Shown in pieces: positions 9,287 to 18,757 of a stretch of 64,000 bases of DNA. Below the pieces are notes generated by a model. The model was not told where the DNA came from. It worked only from the letters and a program-made list of their open reading frames with translations, and did no database searches. Every line of letters begins with the position of its first letter. Within the stretch, counting starts at the first letter, position 1. The stretch covers positions 62,001 to 126,000 of the forward strand of contig CALFMO010000009.1 of the NCBI GenBank assembly GCA_937879855.1. The letters run 5' to 3'. A program made the translations under genes and the position numbers. The DNA is from an uncultured Acidobacteriaceae bacterium. GTDB taxonomy: Bacteria > Acidobacteriota > Terriglobia > Terriglobales > Acidobacteriaceae.

Positions 9287-10240
9287 CTAACAAGCATCCG
9301 AGCGGCCAGCGAGAGCCGACCGTTTCTGCTGTTCATGATATGCCTGCTCTGCGAGAACCAGTGCACCAGCGATTCCTGCTCGATTGCCAAGCTTTGGTGG
9401 GACTATGTAGTGATCCAGTTTTTGGGTCAGATCGTGCGACCGTATGTATCCGTTGAGGATTTCAACAAGCTCTCTACGGATCAGAGGAAAGAGCGACTGC
9501 TGTTGCATCACACCGCCGCCTAGCACCATGCGCTTCGGTGAAAGCGTGCAAACCCAATTCGCCAGCCCGAGTGCGAGATAGTGTGCTTCGAGCGCCCACG
9601 CCGGATGATCGACAGGAAGTTCCTGGGCAGGCTTGCCCCAGCGATTCTCCATGGATGGGCCGGAGGCAAGCCCCTCCAGACAGTCGCCATGAAACGGACA
9701 GCAACCGGAATAGGGATCGCGCTGCTGATCATGCGGAATACGGATATGCCCCACTTCAGGATGAATCAGCCCGTGCAGAATTTGTCCGTTTGCAATTACC
9801 CCACCGCCGATTCCTGTCCCCACGGTGAGGTACAAAAAATCTGAAACGGACTGGGCAGCTCCCCACCGCGCTTCGCCGAGCGCAGCCGCATCGACATCCG
9901 TATCAAACCCGACCGGCACACCAAGAGCCTTACGGACTGCGCCGGCAAAATCGTAATTCTGCCAACCCGGTTTCGGTGTCGAGGTAATATGGCCGAACGT
10001 TGGAGATGACGGACACAGGTCGACTGGTCCGAAGGATCCAATGCCCACCGCCTGCAACCGCCCGCCCGAGTGCTCTTTCAGGAAGGTGACAGCCGAGCCA
10101 ATTGTGGCTTCTGGAGAGGTAGTCGAAAACTGCGTGACCACGAGGTCCTCGGGGCCAGTTCCGACCGCGCAGACAAATTTAGTGCCGCCCGCCTCAATCG
10201 CACCAAACACGTTTCGCCCACCCCTTTGCGTCACCGACAT
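9287..10240 (-). CDS. ROK family sugar kinase (fructokinase-like)
   Basis: This 317-aa protein has the ROK ATP-binding start FGAIEAGGTKFVCAVG, the sugar-binding DTDVDAAALGEARWGAA, GTGIGGGVI, and the zinc-binding segment HPEVGHIRI followed by CCPFHGDCLEGLASGP. The full set resembles bacterial fructokinase/mannose kinase (ScrK/GmuE) more than glucokinase. It phosphorylates an imported hexose in the cytoplasm; fructose is the best guess. It converges on the MFS gene with a 7-bp gap. Confidence 0.9.
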   Translation of the reverse strand: MSVTQRGGRNVFGAIEAGGTKFVCAVGTGPEDLVVTQFSTTSPEATIGSAVTFLKEHSGGRLQAVGIGSFGPVDLCPSSPTFGHITSTPKPGWQNYDFAGAVRKALGVPVGFDTDVDAAALGEARWGAAQSVSDFLYLTVGTGIGGGVIANGQILHGLIHPEVGHIRIPHDQQRDPYSGCCPFHGDCLEGLASGPSMENRWGKPAQELPVDHPAWALEAHYLALGLANWVCTLSPKRMVLGGGVMQQQSLFPLIRRELVEILNGYIRSHDLTQKLDHYIVPPKLGNRAGIAGALVLAEQAYHEQQKRSALAGRSDAC

Positions 10241-10323
10241 CAGGGCTCGAATTCAGTTAACCTCAAGCCTATTACCACAAACAGGCCGCCTCGGGTTTTT
10301 CCGAAACCCAGCAAGCGTTTATT

Positions 10324-12363
10324 ATGGCCGTTGTGTTGCAGATGAACTCCCTCTCACGTGAACCGAACAGACTCTCTGTGTGTCCAACCCTGTTTGCGGT
10401 TTTGATGTTGATTACCGTCTGTTGGCCCCAATCGCCGGAAAAAGTCCCGACCAGAAGCTCTGTCCTTAGTACGAAAGTTCAAGCCCACTTCGCCGCCGCC
10501 GAGCAGGCAAAGCAGCGCGGTGATTACGCCACTGCAGAGCGTGAATATCGGGCCGTGCTCGTCGAAATGCCCGGGTTCGCCGAGGTCCACATGAATCTCG
10601 GATTAATATACCAGCTTCAGGATCGAACCTCGGAAGCGATGGCGGAGTTTCGTTGGGCGCTGAAGATTAAGCCGACGTTGGCCGGCGCCAATTTTTTTCT
10701 TGGGGTCGATTATTGCAAGGCAGGCGAGGCAGCGAAAGCAATACCGTATCTGAAGGCCGCGGCACGGCAAGATCCGAAGAGTCCGGAGATTTGGTCGTGG
10801 CTCGCAACGGCGCAGGAAATCGCCGCAGACACTCAGTCGGAAGTCGCGACGCTCAAACATGCCCTTAGCTTGCAACCTCAGAACGTAGATATGCTCTACC
10901 TGCTCGGACATGCTTACGAGCGGCTAGGGAAGGCTGAGGTCGTCGAGCTGGAAAAGGCTGCTCCTGGCTCTTCTTGGTCCGAAGAGTTGCTGGCGGAGAG
11001 CTACTCGTCATCAAGCGAGTGGGCTTTCGCAGTGATTCGCTTCCAAAATGCCTTGGCGCGTTCACCCAACCGGCCAGGGCTCCACGTAGGGTTGGGAGAA
11101 GTTTTCTTGCGTGCGGGAAGACTTGATCAAGCGGCGCAGGAATTCGAACACGAATTGCAACTCGATCCTCACAGTTTGCGGGCCATCGTACGGCGCGGGG
11201 AAGTAAGGCTCATTCGGGGAGAGATGGATGGCGCGCTCGAAGATTGGGCGCAGGCGGCTGCCATGGATGAGCCACGTTCTGAATTGGTCCTCGGCGTACA
11301 TGAGACCGGATTCGGCAACTCCGCTTTTAAGCAGCTTCCTGATACATCGCGCGAACGAATTCTAGCCCTTGCTCCCCAGCTTCGCACGCGTCAAGATGCC
11401 GCCGCACATTTGGCACTTGCTTTTCTCGAGCTTCAGAGTGGGGACTCGATGGCGGAAACCGCGGAACCTTCGGATGCTCCCGCGAAGAAATCAGCGGCTT
11501 CTTCCTCAAACACTTGCGTAGAAACCAGGGTACGCGCGGCGTTGGACCAAGGTGAGTTCTCGAGCGTTTCGCATTGTCTGCTTCGGGTTTTAAATTCCCA
11601 GTCCTCAAGCCAGTCTCGCATTCAGGTTGCCCGGGCATTATTCGAATTAGGCGATTACGAAAGCTCTCTCAAAGCACTTAGCGGATTATCGGATCAGCAT
11701 TCTCCTCCGGCATTCTATTGGCGCGCTCGCTGCTTCGAGAAACTGGCAACGGCAGCCTATTTACGCCTGTATCAGGCAGACCCGAACTCTTATCGCGTTC
11801 ATCAACTGATGGGCGACCTTGAGTCCGCGAAGGGAAACGACGCAGGTGCGATTGATCAGTATCGCGCGGCCGTCGCTATGAAGCCCTCTGTGCCGAACTT
11901 GCACTACAGTTTGGGTCATTTGCTGTGGAAGGATCTCAGGACTGCGGAGGCTCGCACAGAATTCGAGGCGGAGCTGGCCATAAATCCACGTCATGCGGGG
12001 GCTCTCCACGATCTTGGCAACACCTATCTACTCGAGCACCAGCCGGAGCGAGCGTTGGAGTATTTGAATCGTGCTCTGGCAGCTGACCCTGAGGCGCCGG
12101 ACATTCATCGTGACCTGGGCACCGGCTATGCCGAACTCCGCGACTACGACAAGGCGGAGAATGAATTCAAAGTCGCATTAGTCGGAGACCGCGACGGTTC
12201 GGTCCACTACAAGTTGGCCCGGGTGTATCAAGCGCGAGGAGACAAAGAGAAAGCGGCGCGCGAATTTGAGATCTCCACTTCGTTGAACAGCGAAACCCAT
12301 ACCAAGCTCGAGAAGCAGACGGAGCGGATCAATCAGATTGAGGGGGCGCCGTCCCACCCTTGA
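10324..12363 (+). CDS. Secreted tetratricopeptide repeat protein
   Basis: A 679-aa protein with a hydrophobic N-terminal segment (residues about 20-35, LFAVLMLITVCW) followed by at least ten TPR units, for example AEREYRAVLVEMPGFAEVHMNLGLIY and EYLNRALAADPEAPDIHRDLG regions. It is likely exported or membrane-tethered and used as a protein-protein scaffold. A second TPR gene begins 43 bp downstream, and CRTAC1 and TPR genes face it from the other strand. A low-complexity Ala/Ser stretch around residues 378-395 separates two TPR blocks. Partners cannot be named. Confidence 0.8.
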   Translation: MAVVLQMNSLSREPNRLSVCPTLFAVLMLITVCWPQSPEKVPTRSSVLSTKVQAHFAAAEQAKQRGDYATAEREYRAVLVEMPGFAEVHMNLGLIYQLQDRTSEAMAEFRWALKIKPTLAGANFFLGVDYCKAGEAAKAIPYLKAAARQDPKSPEIWSWLATAQEIAADTQSEVATLKHALSLQPQNVDMLYLLGHAYERLGKAEVVELEKAAPGSSWSEELLAESYSSSSEWAFAVIRFQNALARSPNRPGLHVGLGEVFLRAGRLDQAAQEFEHELQLDPHSLRAIVRRGEVRLIRGEMDGALEDWAQAAAMDEPRSELVLGVHETGFGNSAFKQLPDTSRERILALAPQLRTRQDAAAHLALAFLELQSGDSMAETAEPSDAPAKKSAASSSNTCVETRVRAALDQGEFSSVSHCLLRVLNSQSSSQSRIQVARALFELGDYESSLKALSGLSDQHSPPAFYWRARCFEKLATAAYLRLYQADPNSYRVHQLMGDLESAKGNDAGAIDQYRAAVAMKPSVPNLHYSLGHLLWKDLRTAEARTEFEAELAINPRHAGALHDLGNTYLLEHQPERALEYLNRALAADPEAPDIHRDLGTGYAELRDYDKAENEFKVALVGDRDGSVHYKLARVYQARGDKEKAAREFEISTSLNSETHTKLEKQTERINQIEGAPSHP

Positions 12364-12406
12364 GCGCGGACTTGTGGATTGCAGTAACACGAGCAGGGAG
12401 CTGAGG

Positions 12407-14119
12407 ATGAGGAGCCGGAAAGATCGTACAGCTCTCTGTAGTAGCCGAAGCATCGATCGCAAGCTTGGACCTCGATTGCGTGTTTTGCTCAGTCCGATAA
12501 ACCGCGTATTCTCGCTTGCGTTGGCCATCTGTCTGGCAAACTGCTGCCTGCCTTTGCTTTCGATCTGGGCTCAGGATGATGATCTACAACAGGCTCTCAT
12601 TGCTCTAAGTCAGAATCATCTGGAGGTAGCGCTCGACCGCCTCAGCGCTGCTGAACGCGAGCACCCGTCCGACGCGCGGGTTCGCAACTTCCGTGGGATC
12701 GTGCTGGTGCGCCTTGGACGGGACACCGAGGCGGCACGCGAGTACCAAGAAGCGATCCGCATCGAACCTACTCTCGAAGATGCACACAAAAACCTGGGAT
12801 TTCTAGAATGGACCGAACACGATCTCGAAGGTGCCCGCACCCACCTCAAGCGGGCATTGGGCCTTGCTCCGGATGACTCCTTCGCCCATTACTATCTCGG
12901 ACGAGTACTGCTCGATGCCAAGCTTTATGAGAGTGCGTTTCAAGAACTGAACCGCTCGGGAATGTCGTGGCCCTCGGACGTGGAATTCTTGATCGAGGCG
13001 GCAAACGGCTACACCGCTCTCGGGCAAAACGAGGAAGCCCGCAAAGTCACGAGTCGCCTCTCAACCATGCAGTTGAAAGATGACGAAGTCGTAAGCGTTG
13101 CGCGGCTGCTGCTTTCTGTAAATGAGAATGAGGCTGCAATCAATCTTTTTCGCAGACTTTGCGACGGTCGAGATCCAGCGTGCCCCAGATGGGCGCAATT
13201 TGATCTGGCTTTCGCATACCTCCTGACTGGAAAGTATGAAACAGCCGGCGATCGGGCGCGCGCTTTCTTAAAGACGCCGCAGCTTGGTCCCTCGGAGCCA
13301 GCCGAATCCGCGTCGGCTTGGTCGCTAATCGGAATTTCCAATGCGAATCTCCATCAAGACGAGGCTGCGCTAGAGGCTTTTCGCCAGGCTGCGAAACTTG
13401 ATCCTGCGCAAGAGGAGCACTGGCTCAATCTGACGCGCGAACTGATGGAGTTGAATCGTTTCTCAGAAGCAATTTCCGCAGCTCTCGAGGGAATTGATTC
13501 AAACCCCAAGTCTTACGCCTTGCACTTGCGTTTGGGTGCAGGGTATTTAGCTATCGACCGCTACTCTGAAGCGGAAGCAGTCTTTCGCCAGTTGGTCGAT
13601 GCGGGTGATCCACTGCCCACGAGTTACGTTGGCCTGGCTCAGGTCTTGCTGCGGACTGGCCGCGCAAAAGACGCGGTGGCGGAACTGGCCGCCGCCAGCC
13701 AGAAGCTTGGACCCAATTTTCTCATCAACTATTTTCAAGGCTTGGCTCTGGATCGTGCCGCGAGACCGGGAGAGGCCGTGCCTGTATTGCAGGAAGCCAT
13801 TCGACTGAATCCCGACAGCGCCGAAGCCCATTTGGCTCTGGGAAAGAGTGAACTGGCGATTGGTCGAGTGGTTGAGGCGACGGCGGAGCTTCAGGAAAGC
13901 CTCCGACTCAGCCCTGGAAATCTCCAGGCTCAGCGATTACTTAGTCAGGCGTATCGGCGGGCCGGGGATGCACAAACTGCAACCCGTTACGCAGAACAAA
14001 CAACGGAAGCCCCGCCGTCAGCGGTACCCGACCTGCTGGGAGACTTTTTGCCGCCGGAATGGGAGACTCCGCAAAAGGCTCCGGGAGAACGGTCATCCCA
14101 GACTCAAAGAAGTCGGTAG
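12407..14119 (+). CDS. Secreted tetratricopeptide repeat protein
   Basis: The ATG at 12407 follows GGGAG by six bases and gives 570 aa; an earlier TTG at 12338 would overlap the upstream gene. A signal sequence (VFSLALAICLANCCLPLL) ends near an Ala-Gln site, after which about eleven TPR units run to residue 530 (AAREYQEAIRIEPTLEDAHKNLG is typical). The last 30 residues are Pro-rich. It forms an operon-like pair with the preceding TPR gene, 43 bp apart, and ends 7 bp from the convergent CRTAC1 locus. Presumed periplasmic scaffold; precise role unknown. Confidence 0.8.
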   Translation: MRSRKDRTALCSSRSIDRKLGPRLRVLLSPINRVFSLALAICLANCCLPLLSIWAQDDDLQQALIALSQNHLEVALDRLSAAEREHPSDARVRNFRGIVLVRLGRDTEAAREYQEAIRIEPTLEDAHKNLGFLEWTEHDLEGARTHLKRALGLAPDDSFAHYYLGRVLLDAKLYESAFQELNRSGMSWPSDVEFLIEAANGYTALGQNEEARKVTSRLSTMQLKDDEVVSVARLLLSVNENEAAINLFRRLCDGRDPACPRWAQFDLAFAYLLTGKYETAGDRARAFLKTPQLGPSEPAESASAWSLIGISNANLHQDEAALEAFRQAAKLDPAQEEHWLNLTRELMELNRFSEAISAALEGIDSNPKSYALHLRLGAGYLAIDRYSEAEAVFRQLVDAGDPLPTSYVGLAQVLLRTGRAKDAVAELAAASQKLGPNFLINYFQGLALDRAARPGEAVPVLQEAIRLNPDSAEAHLALGKSELAIGRVVEATAELQESLRLSPGNLQAQRLLSQAYRRAGDAQTATRYAEQTTEAPPSAVPDLLGDFLPPEWETPQKAPGERSSQTQRSR

Positions 14120-14126
14120 CAGGAGT

Positions 14127-14615
14127 TTACTGGTGCTGCGGACTCATGTCATCTGCGGTTGAGGTTTCGTCTACTCGAAGAATCTGGTCGCCACGCACAT
14201 TCTCGAGAGTCTGCCGAATACCGCTCGGCCAACGGATCTCAATTGTTTTCGCGGTGGCGTCGAGCCCGAGACCGAAATGGACTCGTTTGTCGCTCGATGA
14301 CAAGTAACTGCCGGCGGTTGTTACGGTCGCGAATTGCGAGCCTTGCGAGGTCACAATCTTCACCACTGCCCCGATCGCGTCCCGGTTGCTTTTGTGTCCG
14401 ACGAGTTGAAGAGTCAGCCAATGGTTCGCTGTCGTGGTCTCGTTGTGCAGTACATGAAGTGGGCCGTCATTGGTGGTGACAACGGCGTCCACTCGTCCGT
14501 CGTTGTCGATGTCTCCTATCGCCAGGCCGCGACCGACCCATGGCTGCCGAAACACGTCTCCTGCCTCTTCTGAGACGTCGAGAAAGTTTTTGCCAGTGTT
14601 CCTGGCCAACAACAT
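14127..14615 (-). CDS. CRTAC1/UnbV-family protein, C-terminal part (ASPIC domain) after in-frame stop
   Basis: This is the downstream half of a gene split by one TAG codon (14625-14627); both parts are in the same frame. It encodes the final VCBS repeat (GDIDNDGRVDAVVTTNDG) and the complete ASPIC/UnbV domain (NHWLTLQLVGHKSNRDAIGA, KRVHFGLGLDATAKTIEIRWPSG). Intact paralogues at 49332 and 51181 carry the same domain in one piece. If translated alone from the ATG at 14615 it would lack a signal peptide. I regard it as part of a broken gene or an assembly error. Confidence 0.7.
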   Translation of the reverse strand: MLLARNTGKNFLDVSEEAGDVFRQPWVGRGLAIGDIDNDGRVDAVVTTNDGPLHVLHNETTTANHWLTLQLVGHKSNRDAIGAVVKIVTSQGSQFATVTTAGSYLSSSDKRVHFGLGLDATAKTIEIRWPSGIRQTLENVRGDQILRVDETSTADDMSPQHQ

Positions 14616-14624
14616 GGGTTCGCG

Positions 14625-15881
14625 CTATCGAAGATTAGGGAAGGTCAACGCGATCGTATCCAGATCGTGCCCCTGAGCGATGAGAAGGTCCTTCCAGCCG
14701 TCGTTGTCAAAGTCCAGAAATTGCACGCCCCATCCAGAGTGGTTCATGGTCATTCGACCGATGCCGGAAGGGTACGTTTCGTAATTGAAAGTGCCATCGC
14801 CATCGTTTCGATACACCGCATACATTTGGGCGGCCAAGTCAGTAATAATTAGATCGGGAAGCCCATCATTGTCGTAATCGCCGAAGACCACTCCCATTCC
14901 GGCATAAGCGTGTCCCTCTCCGTCGACCGCTACACCAGACATTAGTCCAACTTCCTCAAAGGTGCCATCACCCTTGTTGTGATAAAGAAACTCTGACATG
15001 GAATCATTGGCAATAAAAATATCGATGTGGCCGTCGCGGTCGTAGTCCGCGAGTGCGATCCCCAGTCCTTTGCCTGGTTTGGCGATGCCGATCTTTTGTG
15101 AAACCTCGGTAAAGTGACCGTTGCCATCATTGTGATACACCAGCGGACTGATGGGATGGAACACATCGGGCGTGCAATAGGATCGGTACCCTTCTCTTCG
15201 TTCGCCGCACCAAATCTCGTCAAAATCCCACTGCACATATCGGAGAACGATTAAGTCGAGCCGGCCATCATTATCCAGATCAACCCACGCTGCACTGGTC
15301 GACCAACCACTGGCGCCAACCCCTGCTTTTTCCGTGACATCGGTGAAGGTACCGTCGCCATTATTGTGGTAAAGCTTGTTGCCGCCGTAGCCAGTTACAT
15401 ATAAATCTTCGTAGCCATCATTGTCATAGTCGCCGACTGCGACACCCATTCCGTACCCTTCACCTTGAAGGCCCGCTTTTTCTGTGACATCTTCGAAGGT
15501 GCCATCTGCCTTCTGATGAAAGAGGCGGTTCCAATGCTCGGGCCGCGTCTTTTGTGGGATCGTCCCTTTCGGCGTCGGATCGCTCAACGGCGCTCCGTTC
15601 ACGGCAAAGATATCCAGACGTCCGTCATTGTCATAATCAAATAAAGCGACTCCCGAGCCCATGGTTTCGATCAGGTACTTCCTGGAAGTGTGTGAAGCAA
15701 CGTGCTGGAAATGCAGACCCGAGGCCGTGGTCACGTCAGAAAATTTGGGCTGAACTGCCGTCGTTTGCTTTAAGGCGAGAGTAGATTGCTGTGACGACAG
15801 AGTGGCGGCAAATACTAAGAAAACCAACAGGGCGATATGTCGACCGACTAGTGTGAGCAATCGATTTTGTCTGCCGGTCAA
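14625..15881 (-). CDS. CRTAC1/UnbV-family VCBS-repeat protein, N-terminal part, truncated by TAG
   Basis: A signal segment (LLVFLVFAATLSSQ) is followed by FG-GAP/VCBS repeats with calcium-binding-like loops (LFDYDNDGRLDIFAVNG, VGDYDNDGYEDLYVTG and others), an extracellular beta-propeller. The start is a TTG at 15881 behind AGG, inside the tail of the TPR gene (gap 5 bp), so the two are translationally close. The frame stops after FPNLR at a TAG where paralogues have Tyr (SYKEP, SYKNP); reading on gives REPMLLARNTG. Full product would be 584 aa. Other genes here stop normally at TAG, so codon reassignment is unlikely. Confidence 0.75.
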   Translation of the reverse strand: MTGRQNRLLTLVGRHIALLVFLVFAATLSSQQSTLALKQTTAVQPKFSDVTTASGLHFQHVASHTSRKYLIETMGSGVALFDYDNDGRLDIFAVNGAPLSDPTPKGTIPQKTRPEHWNRLFHQKADGTFEDVTEKAGLQGEGYGMGVAVGDYDNDGYEDLYVTGYGGNKLYHNNGDGTFTDVTEKAGVGASGWSTSAAWVDLDNDGRLDLIVLRYVQWDFDEIWCGERREGYRSYCTPDVFHPISPLVYHNDGNGHFTEVSQKIGIAKPGKGLGIALADYDRDGHIDIFIANDSMSEFLYHNKGDGTFEEVGLMSGVAVDGEGHAYAGMGVVFGDYDNDGLPDLIITDLAAQMYAVYRNDGDGTFNYETYPSGIGRMTMNHSGWGVQFLDFDNDGWKDLLIAQGHDLDTIALTFPNLR

Positions 15882-15886
15882 GCGAC

Positions 15887-17089
15887 CTACTTGGAGTCTT
15901 GAATCGATTCGCCACCGCCCGCTTCCTGTTTTTTGTCGGGATTCAATCTGGAAAGATTTTCATACTCGGCGAGTTCGCGGGCACTCGCTTCCGCATTGTG
16001 CTGCGCCCGGTAAACCTGCGCCAGCAGATAATGGGGAGCGGCTGCAGTCGGGTCGACTTTGGCGGCGGCGGCAAATTCGACTTTTGCGCTCTCCAGATCG
16101 TTTTGTGCCCGATAGCACTTCCCCAGCAGCAAATGGATCTGCGGCAGATTGAGTTGTCCCTTCTGCGCCATGCGCAAGTACTTTTGGGCTTCCGCAAAAT
16201 GGGCCTGCTGCACGGCTATATCCCCAAGATATAAATTCGTCATGGGATCATCGGAATTTTCTTTCAGCGCAAGCATGAATTCGGTCTCAGCGCCGTCGAG
16301 GTGATGCTGCGCCCAGTAGGCGACGCCGATCGAATAGTGAATTCCAGGGGCGTCCGGACGCTTGTCGAGCGCAGCCCGGTATTCCTTGGCGGCTTCAGCA
16401 TAGTGTTCTTCTTCCGCGTAGATCTCGCCCATCAATGCGTGCAGCTGAAAAGAATCCGGGTCAAGATTCTTGAGGCGGTCGATCGCTTGCAAAGATGCAC
16501 TCTTGTGGATTCGTGCCACCTGATACAGTGCGTCTGCATCCTTGGGATTCTCAGCCAGAGATTGGTTTAATTGTGAAATCGCATCGTCGATGCGCCCCGA
16601 GGATTGCAGCGCGAGCGCAAGATAGTAGTGGCAGCGCGGGTGCGGCTTTGGAGTCGCCAATTCCCGCTCGAAGCTTTGGGTCGCGCGAGGAAAATCATTT
16701 TTTCCAAAGTAGGAGACGCCGAGGAAAAAGTTGACTTCAGGGTACTTGGGTTCACGCGCCAGAACCTGCTCGAAATGCCCGATGGAATCATCAAATCTTA
16801 GTTCCGTCTGCTCTAGAACTCCGAGGCGCTTCAGCACCTCGAGATTTCCAGGAGCCACCTTCATCGCCTGCTCGTAGATGCGAGCCGCGCCTGCGTAGTC
16901 TCCCGCCCTCTCCGCGACACGCGCTTGTCCAAGCAGTGCCTCCAGGTCGTTTTGACTTGTGGCTGCTGGTGCAGAGACCATGATCGCACTGAGCAGAAGA
17001 ACGAAGAGCGGCCAGGCCTCGAAGGCCGGTTTTAGTGCAAAACGAAAAACATGTGGCAGCCAGCGCACGATTCTCGAAGATCGACTCAA
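15887..17089 (-). CDS. Secreted tetratricopeptide repeat protein
   Basis: A 400-aa protein: a hydrophobic N-terminal segment (WPLFVLLLSAIMVSAPA) and about nine TPR units (AARIYEQAMKVAPGNLEVLKRLG, AAKEYRAALDKRPDAPGIHYSIG), ending in a charged Gly-rich tail. The predicted start is a TTG at 17089 with no clear ribosome site; a GTG at residue 8 is possible. Its stop codon lies inside the ribosome site of the CRTAC1 gene five bases on, and the winged-helix regulator lies 96 bp upstream on the same strand. The order TPR then CRTAC1 recurs at 49332-54201. Likely an envelope partner of CRTAC1. Confidence 0.8.
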   Translation of the reverse strand: MSRSSRIVRWLPHVFRFALKPAFEAWPLFVLLLSAIMVSAPAATSQNDLEALLGQARVAERAGDYAGAARIYEQAMKVAPGNLEVLKRLGVLEQTELRFDDSIGHFEQVLAREPKYPEVNFFLGVSYFGKNDFPRATQSFERELATPKPHPRCHYYLALALQSSGRIDDAISQLNQSLAENPKDADALYQVARIHKSASLQAIDRLKNLDPDSFQLHALMGEIYAEEEHYAEAAKEYRAALDKRPDAPGIHYSIGVAYWAQHHLDGAETEFMLALKENSDDPMTNLYLGDIAVQQAHFAEAQKYLRMAQKGQLNLPQIHLLLGKCYRAQNDLESAKVEFAAAAKVDPTAAAPHYLLAQVYRAQHNAEASARELAEYENLSRLNPDKKQEAGGGESIQDSK

Positions 17090-17185
17090 GAGTATGGAAC
17101 CAGCGACAGTTTACTATGAGGCCATCCCGCTGTGAGGTTGCCATCAGCTGGCACCGTTCCGAAAATGAGGGGTTGCTACGAAACA

Positions 17186-18493
17186 TCAATGAATTCGCCG
17201 GACGGCTACCAGGGAGGTCGAATTAGGCGCGCCAGAGACGGTTCGTGAACGGATCAGGGCTTCAAACCAGACATTTTCGGTAAAGCTGTCTGAGACCGGA
17301 ATTCCCAACGAGCGCTGGAGTTGGTGCCGATTTTCAGGTTCAACCAGGAACCGCCCCGCGGCCTCCGTACCCTCTTGCTGAAGCCCCTGTAATATCAAAA
17401 CACTTCCATCCTGTGTAGTGTTGGGAAGAAGAGCAATGGTCGCGTAGTCATCGCCCTCCTTGCCGGTCCACCGCAGGCCTTCGTATCGTGCTTGTTCGCC
17501 GGGCAAAGGCTTTGTATTCACAAATGCTTTCGCACTATTGCCGACGGCCGCCTCACTCTCGCGAAAATTAAGTCTGTCCTGGAAAAGTGATACCCACGGG
17601 TTGGATGCCGGGCTGCCGATGAAAATGTAGTTCTCATGGTCGAGGTCGCGGATTCTTAGATCTCTGGCGGATCGCACAGAAACTTGCTTCTGTAATGGTC
17701 CGGCTATCTTCATTAGAGAAACAGTGTTGGCGACGTCTGCAAACGACGTGAGCGTCGAATTGGATATATAGTCGGCAAAGCGGGTTCCGGCCTTGCCAAA
17801 TTTGAAATCCGCAGAACTCTGCGGGAAGTCTCGCTGTAAGTATTGCTCGAGCGAACCGCGTTCCCCGGTCAGAATCCGGAACATACCGTAGTTGCCATCC
17901 GCAACCACAATAACGGTTTGGTGCCGTGTGTCGAAGATTTGAGGAAATGGCCACGGAGGATTGGCGGCGTGAGGTGTGCTTCGAACGCTAGTCAGCTGGG
18001 GATAAAGGATTAAAGCCACGCAAAGGACGGTCAGCACCCCACACAGTACCCAGGGCAGAATCCTGCGATTGAAACGCGGTACGATCCGTTCAATTACCGG
18101 CGTAGCCAAGCGTGGAGTCTCCACCGCCCTGGCGACTCTGAACGTTGGCGCGTACGCGCCCTTGGGTATTTCAATAATCAGCGGTTCATCGCGCCCGACT
18201 CCATCAAAGTATTCGTGCAGCTTCAAGCGAAGCTGTCGCGCATGCACCCTTACAGAGCTGTCTTCGAGCGGGCTGTATCCCGCAGGCTTGTGAAACAGCG
18301 CCTCGCCAATGTGTTGTTCAGTTAATTCATGGGCGTAGCCACGGATCGTCTGCTCGGTGATGTATTGGAGCAGATCACGCAAACGTCCGCTTTTCTGAAA
18401 AGGCGGACTAGCGACTATGCGCTGAATCAACTGCCATCGCTCGTCACTCAAGGGATCGTCAATGACTGCGGGATGGCTGGCAGGGGTGCTCAT
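17186..18493 (-). CDS. Membrane-anchored winged-helix transcriptional regulator
   Basis: A 435-aa protein. Residues about 15-115 form a winged-helix-like domain of a type common in Acidobacteriota (SGRLRDLLQYITEQTIRG, DSSVRVHARQLRLKLHEYF, LIIEIPKGAYAPTF). One membrane span (PWVLCGVLTVLCVALILYP, about 147-165) follows, then a 270-residue outer domain I cannot assign. This ToxR/CadC-like layout suggests an outside signal is passed to DNA without a kinase. It diverges from the TonB receptor at 18758 and heads the TPR-CRTAC1 genes, so it may control both directions. No ribosome site is evident. Confidence 0.75.
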   Translation of the reverse strand: MSTPASHPAVIDDPLSDERWQLIQRIVASPPFQKSGRLRDLLQYITEQTIRGYAHELTEQHIGEALFHKPAGYSPLEDSSVRVHARQLRLKLHEYFDGVGRDEPLIIEIPKGAYAPTFRVARAVETPRLATPVIERIVPRFNRRILPWVLCGVLTVLCVALILYPQLTSVRSTPHAANPPWPFPQIFDTRHQTVIVVADGNYGMFRILTGERGSLEQYLQRDFPQSSADFKFGKAGTRFADYISNSTLTSFADVANTVSLMKIAGPLQKQVSVRSARDLRIRDLDHENYIFIGSPASNPWVSLFQDRLNFRESEAAVGNSAKAFVNTKPLPGEQARYEGLRWTGKEGDDYATIALLPNTTQDGSVLILQGLQQEGTEAAGRFLVEPENRHQLQRSLGIPVSDSFTENVWFEALIRSRTVSGAPNSTSLVAVRRIH

Positions 18494-18602
18494 GGAGAGC
18501 GATGTGGTGGTCTACGACTGAAACAATTGCACGAATCCTACCATACCGCAACGCGAAATCAAATCGCGCAAGAGATCGTTGCAGAGTAGAGAGAATTGGC
18601 AT

Positions 18603-18622
18603 GTGAATCACCATGAATTCAC
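18603..18622. promoter_or_regulatory. Candidate operator between regulator and TonB receptor
   Basis: GTGAAT (18603-18608) and ATTCAC (18617-18622) form a spaced inverted repeat with 8 bases between, in the 264-bp divergent gap. It could bind the adjacent winged-helix regulator. The short arms make chance occurrence quite possible. Confidence 0.25.
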
Positions 18623-18757
18623 AAGCTACACCCTTGTCTCGGCGTTTTAATAATGTCTTTATACTACTGCACCGCAAAGTGGGGTTGTTCCCTTCTCCGT
18701 ATGCGTTTCCGTATATGGAATACGGGAGTCCAGAGAAATTTGCTGAAGGAGGCCGCA

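Noticed and set aside
14127..15881. Genetic code change with TAG read as an amino acid
   Set aside because: Several intact genes in the window end with TAG at the expected length.
18634..18665. TTGTCT and TATACT as a promoter of the TonB receptor
   Set aside because: The spacer is 20 bases, too long for a normal sigma-70 promoter.
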